Notes: a model not told the origin generated them from the sequence alone. DNA of 64,000 nt from Rhodoferax sp. OV413 (GCA_945861785.1 CAMAWD010000009.1:57641-121640); one strand, 5' to 3'. Numbered from the stretch's first letter, positions 19,058 to 27,958 are shown. A program made the numbers and translations.

Positions 19058-20140
19058 TTACAGCTTCTGGGATTGCATGAAGCTGTCGAAACGCGCTTCA
19101 GTGAAGCGGAACCACAGGTTCGATTCGCGGCGGAAGTCCGAGTAGTCGTCGTAGATCTTCTTGAAGGCGGGGTTGGAAGCCCGCAACTCGCTGTACAGGC
19201 TCATGGCTGCCTTGAAGGATGCGTCCAGCACCGACTTCGGGAACGGCACGAGCTTGACCTTGTTGGCGACCAACTGCTTCAGTGCACCAGGATTGCGGGC
19301 GTCGTACTTGGCCTGCATTTCGGTGTGTGCAAAAGCGGCTGCCGACTCGATGATCGCCTTGTACTCCGGGGTCAAGGTGTCGAACGCCTTCTGGTTGACG
19401 AACAGGTCGAGCTGAGGGCCGCCTTCCCACCAGCCGGGGTAGTGGTAAATCGGCGCGACCTTGAAGAAGCCGAGCTTCTGGTCGTCGTACGGGCCGACCC
19501 ATTCGGCTGCATCGATGGTGCCTTTTTCCAGCGCCTGGTAAATTTCGCCCCCAGGGATGTTTTGCGACACGGTGCCCAGGCGCGCCGTGACCTTGCCGGC
19601 AAAACCGCCGACACGGAACTTCAGGCCCTTCATGTCGGCGACGGTCTTGATCTCCTTGCGGTACCAGCCGCCCATCTGCGCGCCGGTGTTGCCCATGGGG
19701 AAGCTGGTGAAGCCGTAACCCGCATAAAACTCGCGCATCAGCTTCAGGCCGTTGCCGTCGTACTGCCAGGCAGTCATCTGGCGGCTGTTCAGGCCAAACG
19801 GGATGGCGCAGCCAAGCGCGAAGGCGTCGTTCTTGCCAAAATAGTAATACGGCGCAGTGTGGCCCATTTCGACCGTGCCGTTCTGCACGGCGTCAACCAG
19901 GCCGGGCATCGGCACCAGTTCGCCCGCCGCATGTACGGAGATCTCGAACTTGCCACCGGTCATGTCCTTGACCTTCTTGGAGAAGCTCTCCGCCGCGCCG
20001 TAAATCGTGTCAAGCGCCTTCGGGAAGCCGGAGGTCAGGCGCCAACGGATGTTGGCCTGCGCATGCACGACGGCTGGCGCAATACCAGCAGCCAGTACGC
20101 CGGCCAAGCCGGCATTTTTGATGATCGAACGACGATCCAT
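19058..20140 (-). CDS. dctP: TRAP transporter substrate-binding protein (TakP-like DctP)
   Basis: A 360-residue periplasmic solute-binding protein. The N-terminus MDRRSIIKNAGLAGVLAAGI has a twin-arginine (Tat) motif and signal peptide ending VHA. The mature domain resembles TakP, the 2-oxo acid-binding TRAP receptor: GWYRKEIKTVADMKGLKFRVGG and YHYPGWWEGGPQLDLFVNQKAF are typical. The ATG at 20140 has GGGAG 8 nt upstream. It is transcribed toward dctQM and shares their terminator, an unusual arrangement since the three are normally one operon. The exact ligand cannot be read from sequence. Confidence 0.9.
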   Translation of the reverse strand: MDRRSIIKNAGLAGVLAAGIAPAVVHAQANIRWRLTSGFPKALDTIYGAAESFSKKVKDMTGGKFEISVHAAGELVPMPGLVDAVQNGTVEMGHTAPYYYFGKNDAFALGCAIPFGLNSRQMTAWQYDGNGLKLMREFYAGYGFTSFPMGNTGAQMGGWYRKEIKTVADMKGLKFRVGGFAGKVTARLGTVSQNIPGGEIYQALEKGTIDAAEWVGPYDDQKLGFFKVAPIYHYPGWWEGGPQLDLFVNQKAFDTLTPEYKAIIESAAAFAHTEMQAKYDARNPGALKQLVANKVKLVPFPKSVLDASFKAAMSLYSELRASNPAFKKIYDDYSDFRRESNLWFRFTEARFDSFMQSQKL

Positions 20141-20340
20141 TGAGTTGCTCCCGAAAGATGATGAAATTGCCCAGGTGCCTGGGCCAGGGGGTTGCTGCAT
20201 TGCGAAACGCAGGACTTGGTGGTCAGGCAGGATTTTAAGGAATGTTTCAGATATATGTATGAAATTGCAGCCCCAAAGGCGGGGGATTTCCCTTAGGTAA
20301 TGACCGCAGTGGCACCGCCCTGGGGCAGGGGCCGGATAAG

Positions 20341-21594
20341 ATGACAGGCATGCAAGACAGCTTGGTTCAAGGCATCGATTCACCCGACATGCGCCGCGCC
20401 GGGCGGGAGTTGTTGTCGGTGGCGCTGATGGACGCGCGCAACCACAGCCTGCACCTGGTGGGCCAGATGTCCGGGTTGCTGGAAAAATCGGGCGCAGCCG
20501 TACCCGAACTGCCGGAACTCAATCCCCTGTTGTGGGAGCTGGGGCACATCGGCTGGTTCCAGGAATGGTGGATCGCGCGCAACATGCAGCGCCAGCGCGG
20601 CAGGTTGGCCGACCCGCAGGCCACGCGTCTGGCGTCGATCGAGACGGGTGCCGACACCTGGTGGAGCGACACCCAGGTGCTGCCTGCGCAGCGCTGGGCG
20701 CTGGACCTGCCGGACTCCGAATCCACCAAGGCCTACCTGCTCGGAACGCTGGAAACCACCCTTGAATTGCTCGAAAAGGCGGCCGAGACCGACGACGCGC
20801 TCTATTTTTTCCGCCTGGCGCTGTTCCACGAAGACCTGCACGGCGAAGCCCTGGTGACGATGGCCCAGACCCTCGGCCTGGCCCTGAACATCGCAGTTCC
20901 GGGGGCGATGTCGGTGCGCCCGCCGCTGCTGGTGCCTGCGGCCCGCTGGGCGCTGGGAAACCTGCCGGGGCCGGGCTTCAGTTTTGACAACGAACGACCG
21001 CCATTCGAAGTCGCCGTGCCGGAATTCGAGATCGACGCGCAACCGGTCACCTGGGCCCAGCTTGTCGAGTTCGTCGACGATGGTGGTTACGACCGGGCCG
21101 AGTGCTGGCACGCCGACGGCTGGAAGTGGCTGCAGGCGCAGACTGGCATGCACGGTGGCAGGGCGCCCCGGTATGTCGACCAGATCGGCGTGGCCAGCGG
21201 CGCCGTCATGCAGACGCGTTTCGGCACCGCCCGCCGCATGCTGGGCACCCAGCCCGCCATGCATGTGAGTTGGTGGGAGGCCGACGCCTGGTGCCGCTGG
21301 GCCGGGCGCCGCCTGCCGGCCGAAGTGGAGTGGGAATTGGCCGCCCACACTGCCGCGCGGCGCGGCTTTCGCTGGGGCACGGTGTGGGAGTGGACCGGCA
21401 GCACTGCGCGCCCGTACCCGGGTTTTGCGCCTGACCCCTGGCGCGACTATTCGGAACCCTGCTTTGGCAGCCACAGAGTTCTGCGGGGTGCGTCATTTGC
21501 CACCCGCGAACGCATGAAGAACCCCAAATTCAGGTTTTTCCTGCCACCGGATTGCGACCATGTGTTTGCGGGGTTCCGGTCCTGCGCGGCTTGA
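20341..21594 (+). CDS. SenA/EgtB-family iron-dependent sulfoxide or selenoneine synthase
   Basis: A 417-residue protein with an N-terminal DinB-like helical domain and a C-terminal FGE-sulfatase (C-type lectin-like) domain, the layout of EgtB (C-S bond formation in ergothioneine synthesis) and SenA (selenoneine synthesis). The three-histidine iron site is visible as GHIGWFQE near residue 65 and FHEDLHGE near residue 165. The C-terminal domain has VSWWEADAWCRWAGRRLPAEVEWE and FRSCA. SenA is common in this order, but senB and senC are not next to it, nor is egtD, so the choice between the two cannot be made here. The start may be 20341 or 20350. It overlaps the next gene on the opposite strand by 65 nt. 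Confidence 0.78.
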   Translation: MTGMQDSLVQGIDSPDMRRAGRELLSVALMDARNHSLHLVGQMSGLLEKSGAAVPELPELNPLLWELGHIGWFQEWWIARNMQRQRGRLADPQATRLASIETGADTWWSDTQVLPAQRWALDLPDSESTKAYLLGTLETTLELLEKAAETDDALYFFRLALFHEDLHGEALVTMAQTLGLALNIAVPGAMSVRPPLLVPAARWALGNLPGPGFSFDNERPPFEVAVPEFEIDAQPVTWAQLVEFVDDGGYDRAECWHADGWKWLQAQTGMHGGRAPRYVDQIGVASGAVMQTRFGTARRMLGTQPAMHVSWWEADAWCRWAGRRLPAEVEWELAAHTAARRGFRWGTVWEWTGSTARPYPGFAPDPWRDYSEPCFGSHRVLRGASFATRERMKNPKFRFFLPPDCDHVFAGFRSCAA

Positions 21595-22702
21595 ACTCCC
21601 ACCACGGCAAGACCTCCCGCAAGGACAGTATCTCGCCGCTGCGGCTGCTGCGGTAACCTGTCATTGCGTCGAGCTGGGCCCGCCAGGCAGCGCTGCGCAG
21701 CAGGGTCAGCAGGGCCTGGGTCGCCGGGTGCCCCAATGCCGACTTCAGGCACACCAGATGGTAGTTTTCATCGACCAGCGGCACGAACTCCAGCCCCTGG
21801 CTGCGGGCCGCCACCTCGATGCCCAGGCCCACGTCGGCCGTGCCGGCGGCGATCGCCAGGGCCACCGCCGCGTGGGAGGGTTCACTCGTTGCATAACCCG
21901 GCAGATCTGCGCCTTGCAGATTGGCCTGTGCCAGCAACTCGTCGAGCACCACGCGGGTGCCGGTCCCGTGGGCCCGGTTCACAAACCGTGCCTGGAGCCG
22001 TCGCACATCCTCCAGCGACTGCAGCGCCAGCGGGTTCCCCCGCGCCACCATCAGGCCTTGGCTGCGCTGGGCGAAACCGATGATCTTGTGCCAGCCGGGG
22101 CGCAGCAGGGGTTTGTAGATGCGTTCTGCCAGTGATCCGGGCGCCGGATGCTGCAGCGTGTGGAACCCCGCCATTTCACACCGTCCCTCGTTGAGCGCGC
22201 GGATCGCGTCCAGGCTGCCGCAGAAACGGATGTCCAGGTGCAGCGGCCCCGGTGTGTCGCGCCGAACGTCGCTGTCCGGCCCGGTGGCCAGGGCAAACTC
22301 GCGCAGCGCGGCCAGGGCGTCGTCGTGGCTGGCGTACAAGGTGGCGACATGCGCCTGGTCGTCGAAGGCCACAGCAAACGCGCGCTCCAGTTCACCGCGC
22401 AAGGCCTCGATCTGGGGTGCCAACCGGGTCTGGGCCTGGCGCTCGGCCCACATCAGTTTGCTGCCGAATTCGGTCAAGCGGGCCGACTGGCCTTTTTCCC
22501 AGACCACCAGGCCATGGCCGAGTTCGTCTTCCCAGCGCTTGAGTTCCCCCCACACATGCCGGTAGGACAACCCCATAAAGCGCGCGGCCGCAGAAATGGA
22601 GCCGTGCGCCGACACGGCCTGCAGCAGGTCGATCAGGGGGTTGCGGACCAGCGCAGGGCTGCTGTCGCGCCCCAGCGTGTAGTGGAACTGGAGCCTATGC
22701 AC
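21530..22702 (-). CDS. ModE-like winged-helix regulator with periplasmic-binding-protein effector domain
   Basis: A 390-residue regulator. The first ~110 residues form a ModE/LysR-type winged helix (ISAAARFMGLSYRHVWGELKRWEDELGHGLV). Instead of the two Mop molybdate domains of ModE, the rest is a PBP-like ligand-binding domain (about residues 145-350, with FVNRAHGTGTRVVLDELL). This form is found beside tungstate or molybdate transporters. It lies divergent from tupB with only about 25-60 nt between starts, so it most likely controls tupBCA in response to oxyanion or cofactor. Its 3' end overlaps the SenA/EgtB gene by 65 nt. Confidence 0.8.
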   Translation of the reverse strand: MHRLQFHYTLGRDSSPALVRNPLIDLLQAVSAHGSISAAARFMGLSYRHVWGELKRWEDELGHGLVVWEKGQSARLTEFGSKLMWAERQAQTRLAPQIEALRGELERAFAVAFDDQAHVATLYASHDDALAALREFALATGPDSDVRRDTPGPLHLDIRFCGSLDAIRALNEGRCEMAGFHTLQHPAPGSLAERIYKPLLRPGWHKIIGFAQRSQGLMVARGNPLALQSLEDVRRLQARFVNRAHGTGTRVVLDELLAQANLQGADLPGYATSEPSHAAVALAIAAGTADVGLGIEVAARSQGLEFVPLVDENYHLVCLKSALGHPATQALLTLLRSAAWRAQLDAMTGYRSSRSGEILSLREVLPWWEFKPRRTGTPQTHGRNPVAGKT

Positions 22703-22727
22703 GGTGTTTCATATCGCGGGTTTTTGC

Positions 22728-23504
22728 ATGAGCACCTACGATACCGCAGCTTTACCGACTCACCCCATGTCTTCCTTTGCGCAAAGCGCGGCAACAGCGC
22801 TGCAGCTCGTCATCACCCCCGACCCCGGTCTGTGGACCATCGTCGCTCGCTCGCTGGCAGTGAGTGGTGTCGCCTGCCTGCTTGCCTGCGGCGTCGGTCT
22901 GGTTGCCGGCGCCTGGCTGGGTGTGTCCCGTTTCGCTGGGCGCGGCTTCTTGCTGACGCTGCTCAACACCCTGCTTGCGGTGCCTTCGGTCGTGGTGGGC
23001 CTGGTGGTGTACCTGCTGCTGTCGCGCTCCGGGCCTCTGGGCCATCTCGGCTGGTTGTTCAGTTTCAAGGCGATGGTGGTGGCCCAGTGCCTGCTGGTGT
23101 TGCCTGTGGCCGCCGCCCTGACGCGCCAGGTGGTGGAGGACGCCGAGCGCGCCCATGGGGAGCAGCTGCAATCTTTGGGTGCATCTTCCCTGCTGCGCAG
23201 TTTGCTGCTGGCCTGGGACGAGCGGTATGCCCTGCTCACCGTCTTGATCGCGTCTTTTGGCCGTGCCGTTTCGGAGGTCGGGGCGGTGATGGTGGTGGGT
23301 GGCAATATCGACGGATTCACCCGCGTGATGACCACGGCCATCGCACTGGAGACCAGCAAGGGCGACCTGCCACTCGCGCTTGCCTTGGGGCTGGTCTTGT
23401 TGGCGGTGGTGCTGGTGCTCAACAGCTTGATTGCAGTGGTCCGACGCTGGCGCGAGCGTGTCGAGGGCGGCGCCGGTGCGGTGCTGGCCGGGGTTGGCGC
23501 TTGA
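22728..23504 (+). CDS. tupB: Tungstate ABC transporter permease
   Basis: A 258-residue ABC permease of the molybdate/tungstate type with six hydrophobic segments. The inner-membrane binding-protein-dependent loop GRAVSEVGAVMVVGGNIDGFTRVMTTAI matches the EAA motif of TupB permeases. The ATG at 22728 is listed; an ATG at 22767 (MSSFAQSAATALQ) is also possible, and neither has a strong ribosome binding site. It is the first gene of tupBCA and overlaps tupC by 4 nt. Confidence 0.88.
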   Translation: MSTYDTAALPTHPMSSFAQSAATALQLVITPDPGLWTIVARSLAVSGVACLLACGVGLVAGAWLGVSRFAGRGFLLTLLNTLLAVPSVVVGLVVYLLLSRSGPLGHLGWLFSFKAMVVAQCLLVLPVAAALTRQVVEDAERAHGEQLQSLGASSLLRSLLLAWDERYALLTVLIASFGRAVSEVGAVMVVGGNIDGFTRVMTTAIALETSKGDLPLALALGLVLLAVVLVLNSLIAVVRRWRERVEGGAGAVLAGVGA

Positions 23505-24214
23505 CGCCGGTGCTGTCGCTCACGGCCGCGTCGGTGCAGTTTCGGGCGTTGACTGCACTGCAAGACATCCACCTGCAGGTGATGCCGGGCGAATGTGTGG
23601 CGCTGGTCGGCAGCAACGGCAGCGGCAAGAGCACCCTGCTTCGCCTGCTCCATGGGTTGCAGCGGCCCACCTCGGGCGAATTGTGGCGCAACCCGCTGGT
23701 GCGCCAGGCGATGGTTTTCCAACGCCCCTTCATGTTGCGGACCTCCGTCCGCAACAACGTGGCACTGGGGCTGTGGTTGGCGGGCACACGCTGGAGCGCG
23801 GCGCGACAACTGGCTCTGGACGGGCTGGACCGGGTCGGGCTGGCCGAACTCGCCGGGCGCAATGCCCGCACCCTGTCCGGTGGCCAGCAACAACGCGTGG
23901 CCCTGGCCCGGGCCTGGGTGCACCAGCCCGGCCTGTTGTTGCTCGACGAGCCCACGGCCAGCCTGGATCCGCATGCCAAGCGCGAGGTGGAGGCCCTGAT
24001 GGCAGGGTTCGCCACCGGTCTCGATGGCCGTTCGATGACGATGGTCTTCGCCAGCCACAACCTCGGCCAGGTCAAGCGTCTGGCGACCCGGGTGGTCTAT
24101 CTGGAGCAGGGCCACATCGCCGCCGACCTGCCGGTGGGGGAGTTTTTCAACACGCAGCGGCTGCAACAGGTGTCCACCGCTGCCCATCTTTTTGTAAAGG
24201 GAGAACTCGTATGA
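23501..24214 (+). CDS. tupC: Tungstate ABC transporter ATP-binding protein
   Basis: A 237-residue ABC ATPase. Walker A GSNGSGKST is at residues 37-45, the signature LSGGQQQ near 125 and Walker B LLLLDEPTA near 147. It would power tungstate import with TupB. The start is read as the TTG overlapping the tupB stop (TTGA); a GTG at 23510 is an alternative, as no ATG exists before the Walker A motif. It overlaps the next gene by 4 nt (ATGA-type). Confidence 0.9.
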   Translation: MTPVLSLTAASVQFRALTALQDIHLQVMPGECVALVGSNGSGKSTLLRLLHGLQRPTSGELWRNPLVRQAMVFQRPFMLRTSVRNNVALGLWLAGTRWSAARQLALDGLDRVGLAELAGRNARTLSGGQQQRVALARAWVHQPGLLLLDEPTASLDPHAKREVEALMAGFATGLDGRSMTMVFASHNLGQVKRLATRVVYLEQGHIAADLPVGEFFNTQRLQQVSTAAHLFVKGELV

Positions 24215-25053
24215 AGACAAGGACGACTTTCATGTCACCCGTGGGGCGCAGGCGGCTTTTGCTGGTGATCGGCTGCACCGCGCTGATGCACGCGGTGCCG
24301 GTTCAGGCGCAGGCGCAGTCCATCGTCATGGCGTCCACAACCTCGACCGAGCAGTCCGGGCTTTTCGCGCACCTGCTGCCGGAATTCAAGAAGGCGAGCG
24401 GCATCGACGTGAAGGTGGTTGCACTTGGCACGGGCCAGGCGATCGACATGGGACGCCGGGGCGACGCCGACGTGTTGTTCGTGCATGACCAGGCGGCCGA
24501 AGAAAAGGTGGTCGCCGAAGGGTTCGCCGTCAAGCGCTTCCCGGTGATGGTCAACGACTTCGTATTGGTGGGCCCGGCGGCGGACCCGGCCCGGGCGCGC
24601 GGGCGCGACATCGTGCAGGCGCTCAGCAAGCTGGCATCGGCCAACGGCAACTTCATCTCGCGCGGCGACAAGAGCGGCACCCATGCGGCGGAACTGCGTT
24701 TTTGGTCCGTGGCCGGCCTCACCGACAAGAAGGGCAGTGGTTACAAGGAGTGCGGCTGCGGCATGGGCCCGGCACTGAACATCGCGTCGAGCAGCGGCGC
24801 CTATGTGCTGACCGACCGGGGCACCTGGCTGAGCTTCAAGAACCGGGGCGATCTGACCGTGCTGGTGGAGGGCGACACCAGGCTGTTCAACCAGTACGGC
24901 GTGATGGTGGTGAACCCGGCCCGGCATCCCCACTTGAAAGCCGCCGAGGCACAGAAATTTGTCGACTGGGTGATTTCAGCGAACGGGCAAGCGGTGATAG
25001 CGTCCTACAAGATCGGCGGGGAGCAGTTGTTCTTCCCGAACGCCGGGCGTTGA
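24211..25053 (+). CDS. tupA: Tungstate-binding periplasmic protein
   Basis: A 280-residue binding protein with a signal peptide ending VQAQAQS. The mature protein opens with IVMASTTSTEQSGLF and has YKECGCGMGPALN, both hallmarks of TupA, which binds tungstate far more tightly than molybdate; the Thr/Ser cluster near the N-terminus contacts the oxyanion. AAAGGGAG precedes the ATG by 6 nt. Together with tupBC it would feed tungsten to the aldehyde oxidoreductase encoded 10 kb away. Confidence 0.92.
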   Translation: MKTRTTFMSPVGRRRLLLVIGCTALMHAVPVQAQAQSIVMASTTSTEQSGLFAHLLPEFKKASGIDVKVVALGTGQAIDMGRRGDADVLFVHDQAAEEKVVAEGFAVKRFPVMVNDFVLVGPAADPARARGRDIVQALSKLASANGNFISRGDKSGTHAAELRFWSVAGLTDKKGSGYKECGCGMGPALNIASSSGAYVLTDRGTWLSFKNRGDLTVLVEGDTRLFNQYGVMVVNPARHPHLKAAEAQKFVDWVISANGQAVIASYKIGGEQLFFPNAGR

Positions 25054-25060
25054 AGGGACT

Positions 25061-26221
25061 TCAGCCGCGCTTGATTCCCAGTTTGCGGTAGACCGTCGCC
25101 CGGCTCACGCCAAGTTGCTGGGCGGCCAGCGCCACATTGCCACGTGCGTCCTCCACAGCTTTGCGGATCAGCGCGGTTTCGATGTCCCTCAGCCGCCGCG
25201 GATCCCGGGCCGGTGGCACTGCGCCCACCATCGTGTTCCAGGCTGCCGGCCCTTCGCGGGGCCCGCCTGCCGGAGCCACCAGGGCTTGCAGGCGCAGGCC
25301 GGACCACAGCGGCAGGTCCAGCATGGCCGCGGGGCCTTGCACGGCATCGAACAGCAGGCTGACCGGCACAGCGAACAGCTCGCTGGCGTGGGTGCGGTGG
25401 CTGTTGCTGCCGGGCGCAAGCCCCAGTTGCGGCAGCAACTGGCGGGCCGCACTGTTGCAGGTTGTGACGAAGCCGTCGTCGTCCAGGCCCACCAGGCCAT
25501 CGTTGTTCTCACCGAGCCGGCAACCCGGCCAGTTCAGGCGCAGCAGCAGGGCATGGCTCTGGCGCAGTGCCAGGCTGTTCTCGATGTTGCGCGCCGATTG
25601 CACCACCAAGTGGGTCAGTTCAGGGCGTTCCGGGGCATCCACGCCGGTCAGGTCCAGCATGCCTACACAGACACCGTCGGGGCCGAACAGTGGTGCGCCA
25701 GCGCAACTGTAGCCCGACGTGTCGTTGAAAAAATGTTCGCCCCGGTGCAGCCAGACCGGCTGCAGTTCGGTGAGCGCGGCGCCGATGGCTGTTGTGCCGA
25801 CACAGCTTTCGGACAGGTCGACTCCGATGCGTGTGATCAGGTCGGCCCGGCGGTCGCTGCGGTCGATCGGGCCGTTCACGTCGACGACGACGCCCTGGGC
25901 GTTGGTCAGGATGGCGAAATAGCGGGTGTCGGCCAGTGCGCGGCCAAGGTCCTGCAGGGCCGGTCGCGCAGCGTCCGTCAGTGCGCGGTTGGAGTTCATC
26001 ACGCGTTTCGCCTGTGCCGCCCCCAAGGGATCGAAACCGACCGTCTGCCCGGGGGCGTGCCCTATGGCCAGGCAACGCTGCCAGGAGCGTTCGATCCATG
26101 GCGCAACAAGGCCATTGCTTGCCGGTGCGCGCTCATGCAGGACGATCTGGCGTGCCTGCGCGATGGAATCGAGCCGCGCCGGTCGTGCGGTCTGGGGAGG
26201 GCGCATTGCCGATGGCTGCAT
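25061..26221 (-). CDS. GAF-domain, Fis-type HTH regulator lacking the AAA+ domain
   Basis: A 386-residue regulator shaped like AcoR-type activators but without their central sigma-54-interacting ATPase. Residues about 25-200 hold the AcoR-like input region with a GAF domain (ESCVGTTAIGAALTELQPVWLHRGEHFF), then a PAS-like stretch (GLVGLDDDGFVTTCNSAARQL), and the end is a Fis-type helix-turn-helix (NVALAAQQLGVSRATVYRKLGI). It must therefore act without sigma-54 ATPase activity. The ATG at 26221 is chosen because earlier starts would overlap the divergent promoter. It faces the catabolic operon starting at 26271 and is its likely regulator. Its end lies 7 nt from tupA. Confidence 0.85.
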   Translation of the reverse strand: MQPSAMRPPQTARPARLDSIAQARQIVLHERAPASNGLVAPWIERSWQRCLAIGHAPGQTVGFDPLGAAQAKRVMNSNRALTDAARPALQDLGRALADTRYFAILTNAQGVVVDVNGPIDRSDRRADLITRIGVDLSESCVGTTAIGAALTELQPVWLHRGEHFFNDTSGYSCAGAPLFGPDGVCVGMLDLTGVDAPERPELTHLVVQSARNIENSLALRQSHALLLRLNWPGCRLGENNDGLVGLDDDGFVTTCNSAARQLLPQLGLAPGSNSHRTHASELFAVPVSLLFDAVQGPAAMLDLPLWSGLRLQALVAPAGGPREGPAAWNTMVGAVPPARDPRRLRDIETALIRKAVEDARGNVALAAQQLGVSRATVYRKLGIKRG

Positions 26222-26270
26222 GGTTCGGGCATTGTGCCCGATACGCGGTGCGCTGCGGTAGGATGTCTGG

Positions 26271-27200
26271 ATGAACAACGAGGCACACACACAAGAAGTT
26301 CAGGTCGGCCTGATAGGGCTCGGCGCCATGGGCCAGGGCATGGCGTCATCGTTGCGCCGCGCCGGATACGCGTTGCGGGTGTACGACATCCGGGCTGCAG
26401 TTGCCGAGGATTTTGCCCAGGGCGGCGGCCTGGCCTGTGCAACCCCGGCGGAAGTGGCGTGCCACAGCGACGTGCTGGTGTCGGTGGTGGTGAATGCGGC
26501 CCAGACCGAAGAGGTTCTGTTCGGCGCCGGTGGCTGCGCCGCCGCGCTGCGCCCCGGCAGCGTGTTCGTGATGTGCAGCACGGTCGCCCCGAACTGGTCT
26601 GCCGACCTGGAGACGCGCCTCGCAGCGCTTGGCATCCTGTACCTGGATGCCCCGATTTCCGGAGGCGCAGCCAAGGCGGCCAGCGCGCAGATGACGATGA
26701 TGACGTCCGGCACGCCGGCGGCGTATGCCCGTTGCGGCCCGGTGCTCGACGCCATGGCGGCCAAGGTCTACCGGCTGGGTGACCAGGCCGGCGCCGGCAG
26801 CAAGGTCAAGATCATCAACCAGTTGCTGGCCGGCGTGCATATCGCGGCTGCGGCCGAGGCGATGGCTCTGGGGCTGCGCGAGGGCGTCGACCCGGCGGCC
26901 CTGTACGAGGTGATCACGCACAGCGCCGGTAACAGCTGGATGTTCGAGAACCGCATGGCCCATGTGCTCGCCGGCGACTACACGCCACTGTCGGCGGTGG
27001 ACATCTTCGTCAAGGATCTGGGCCTGGTGCTCGACACTGCACGTGCCAGCAAGTTCCCCTTGCCGCTGTCGGCCACCGCACACCAGATGTTCATGCAGGC
27101 CTCAAGCGCCGGTTTCGGGCGCGAGGACGACAGCGCGGTGATCAAGGTGTTCCCGGGAATCGTCTTGCCGGGCAAGATATCCCGGCATGAAATCCCATGA
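26271..27200 (+). CDS. NAD-dependent 3-hydroxyisobutyrate/L-threonate dehydrogenase family
   Basis: A 309-residue beta-hydroxyacid dehydrogenase. It has the Rossmann motif GLIGLGAMGQGMA, the substrate motif DAPISGGAAKA and the catalytic lysine in GAGSKVKIINQLL. The overall style matches LtnD, L-threonate dehydrogenase. LtnD oxidises L-threonate in tetronate catabolism, but the partner kinase and isomerase are absent here. As the first gene of a run of seven overlapping genes, it probably oxidises a hydroxyacid released in this pathway. It ends inside the start of the ABC ATPase gene (ATGA). Confidence 0.82.
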   Translation: MNNEAHTQEVQVGLIGLGAMGQGMASSLRRAGYALRVYDIRAAVAEDFAQGGGLACATPAEVACHSDVLVSVVVNAAQTEEVLFGAGGCAAALRPGSVFVMCSTVAPNWSADLETRLAALGILYLDAPISGGAAKAASAQMTMMTSGTPAAYARCGPVLDAMAAKVYRLGDQAGAGSKVKIINQLLAGVHIAAAAEAMALGLREGVDPAALYEVITHSAGNSWMFENRMAHVLAGDYTPLSAVDIFVKDLGLVLDTARASKFPLPLSATAHQMFMQASSAGFGREDDSAVIKVFPGIVLPGKISRHEIP

Positions 27201-27958
27201 CAAGCCTGCTTGAACTCCGCAACATCCACAAGCGTTACGACAGCGGCACCGTGGCGCTGAAGGACATGTCGCTGGTGGTCGGGGAACATGAATTCGTCAG
27301 CCTGCTGGGCCCCTCGGGTTGTGGCAAGAGCACGGCGCTCAAGATGATCGCCGGGTTGTCGTCGATCACCAGCGGTTCCATCGCATGGAGTGGCGGTGGT
27401 GCAGACCACGCCCATGACATGAGTTTCGTGTTCCAGGAGCCCACGTTGATGCCCTGGGCCACGGTGTTCGACAACGTCTGGTTGCCGTTGCGCCTGGCAG
27501 GCAAGTCGCGCGAGCAGGTGAGGGCGCAGGTGGAGTCGGCCCTGCAGACTGTCGGTTTGGCGCAGTTTGCCCGGGCCTATCCGCGCGAGTTGTCCGGTGG
27601 CATGATGATGCGCGTGTCCATCGCCCGGGCCATGGTGACGCAACCGCGCCTGCTGCTGATGGACGAGCCGTTTGCAGCACTCGACGAGATGACCCGCTTC
27701 AAGCTCAACAACGACACGCTGTCGCTGTGGCACAGTGCGCGCTTCACGGTGCTGTTCGTCACGCACAGCGTCTACGAGGCGGTGTACCTGAGCCGGCGCA
27801 TCGTGATCATGGCGGCGCGCCCGGGCCGGGTGGTCACGGTGATCGACGTGGACGAGCCGTACCCGCGTTCCGACGCGTTTCGCGCCACGCCGCGTTACAA
27901 CGAACTGTGTGTGCGGGTCTCGAAGGCCCTGGTTGCGGCGGGAGAGCAAAGTGAATGA
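27197..27958 (+). CDS. ABC transporter ATP-binding protein (NitT/TauT type)
   Basis: A 253-residue ATPase with Walker A GPSGCGKST near residue 38, signature LSGGMMMR and Walker B LLLMDEPFAALDE. The sequence is of the nitrate/sulfonate/bicarbonate/pyrimidine-precursor type (SsuB, TauB). Paired with the permease just downstream. No substrate-binding protein is encoded in this operon, so the system is incomplete here. Confidence 0.88.
   Translation: MTSLLELRNIHKRYDSGTVALKDMSLVVGEHEFVSLLGPSGCGKSTALKMIAGLSSITSGSIAWSGGGADHAHDMSFVFQEPTLMPWATVFDNVWLPLRLAGKSREQVRAQVESALQTVGLAQFARAYPRELSGGMMMRVSIARAMVTQPRLLLMDEPFAALDEMTRFKLNNDTLSLWHSARFTVLFVTHSVYEAVYLSRRIVIMAARPGRVVTVIDVDEPYPRSDAFRATPRYNELCVRVSKALVAAGEQSE

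Noticed and set aside
20341..21594. Formylglycine-generating enzyme for the sulfatase at 54856
   Set aside because: The FGE-like domain is fused to a DinB-like domain with the EgtB three-His site, so it is an EgtB/SenA-type enzyme and not a sulfatase activator.
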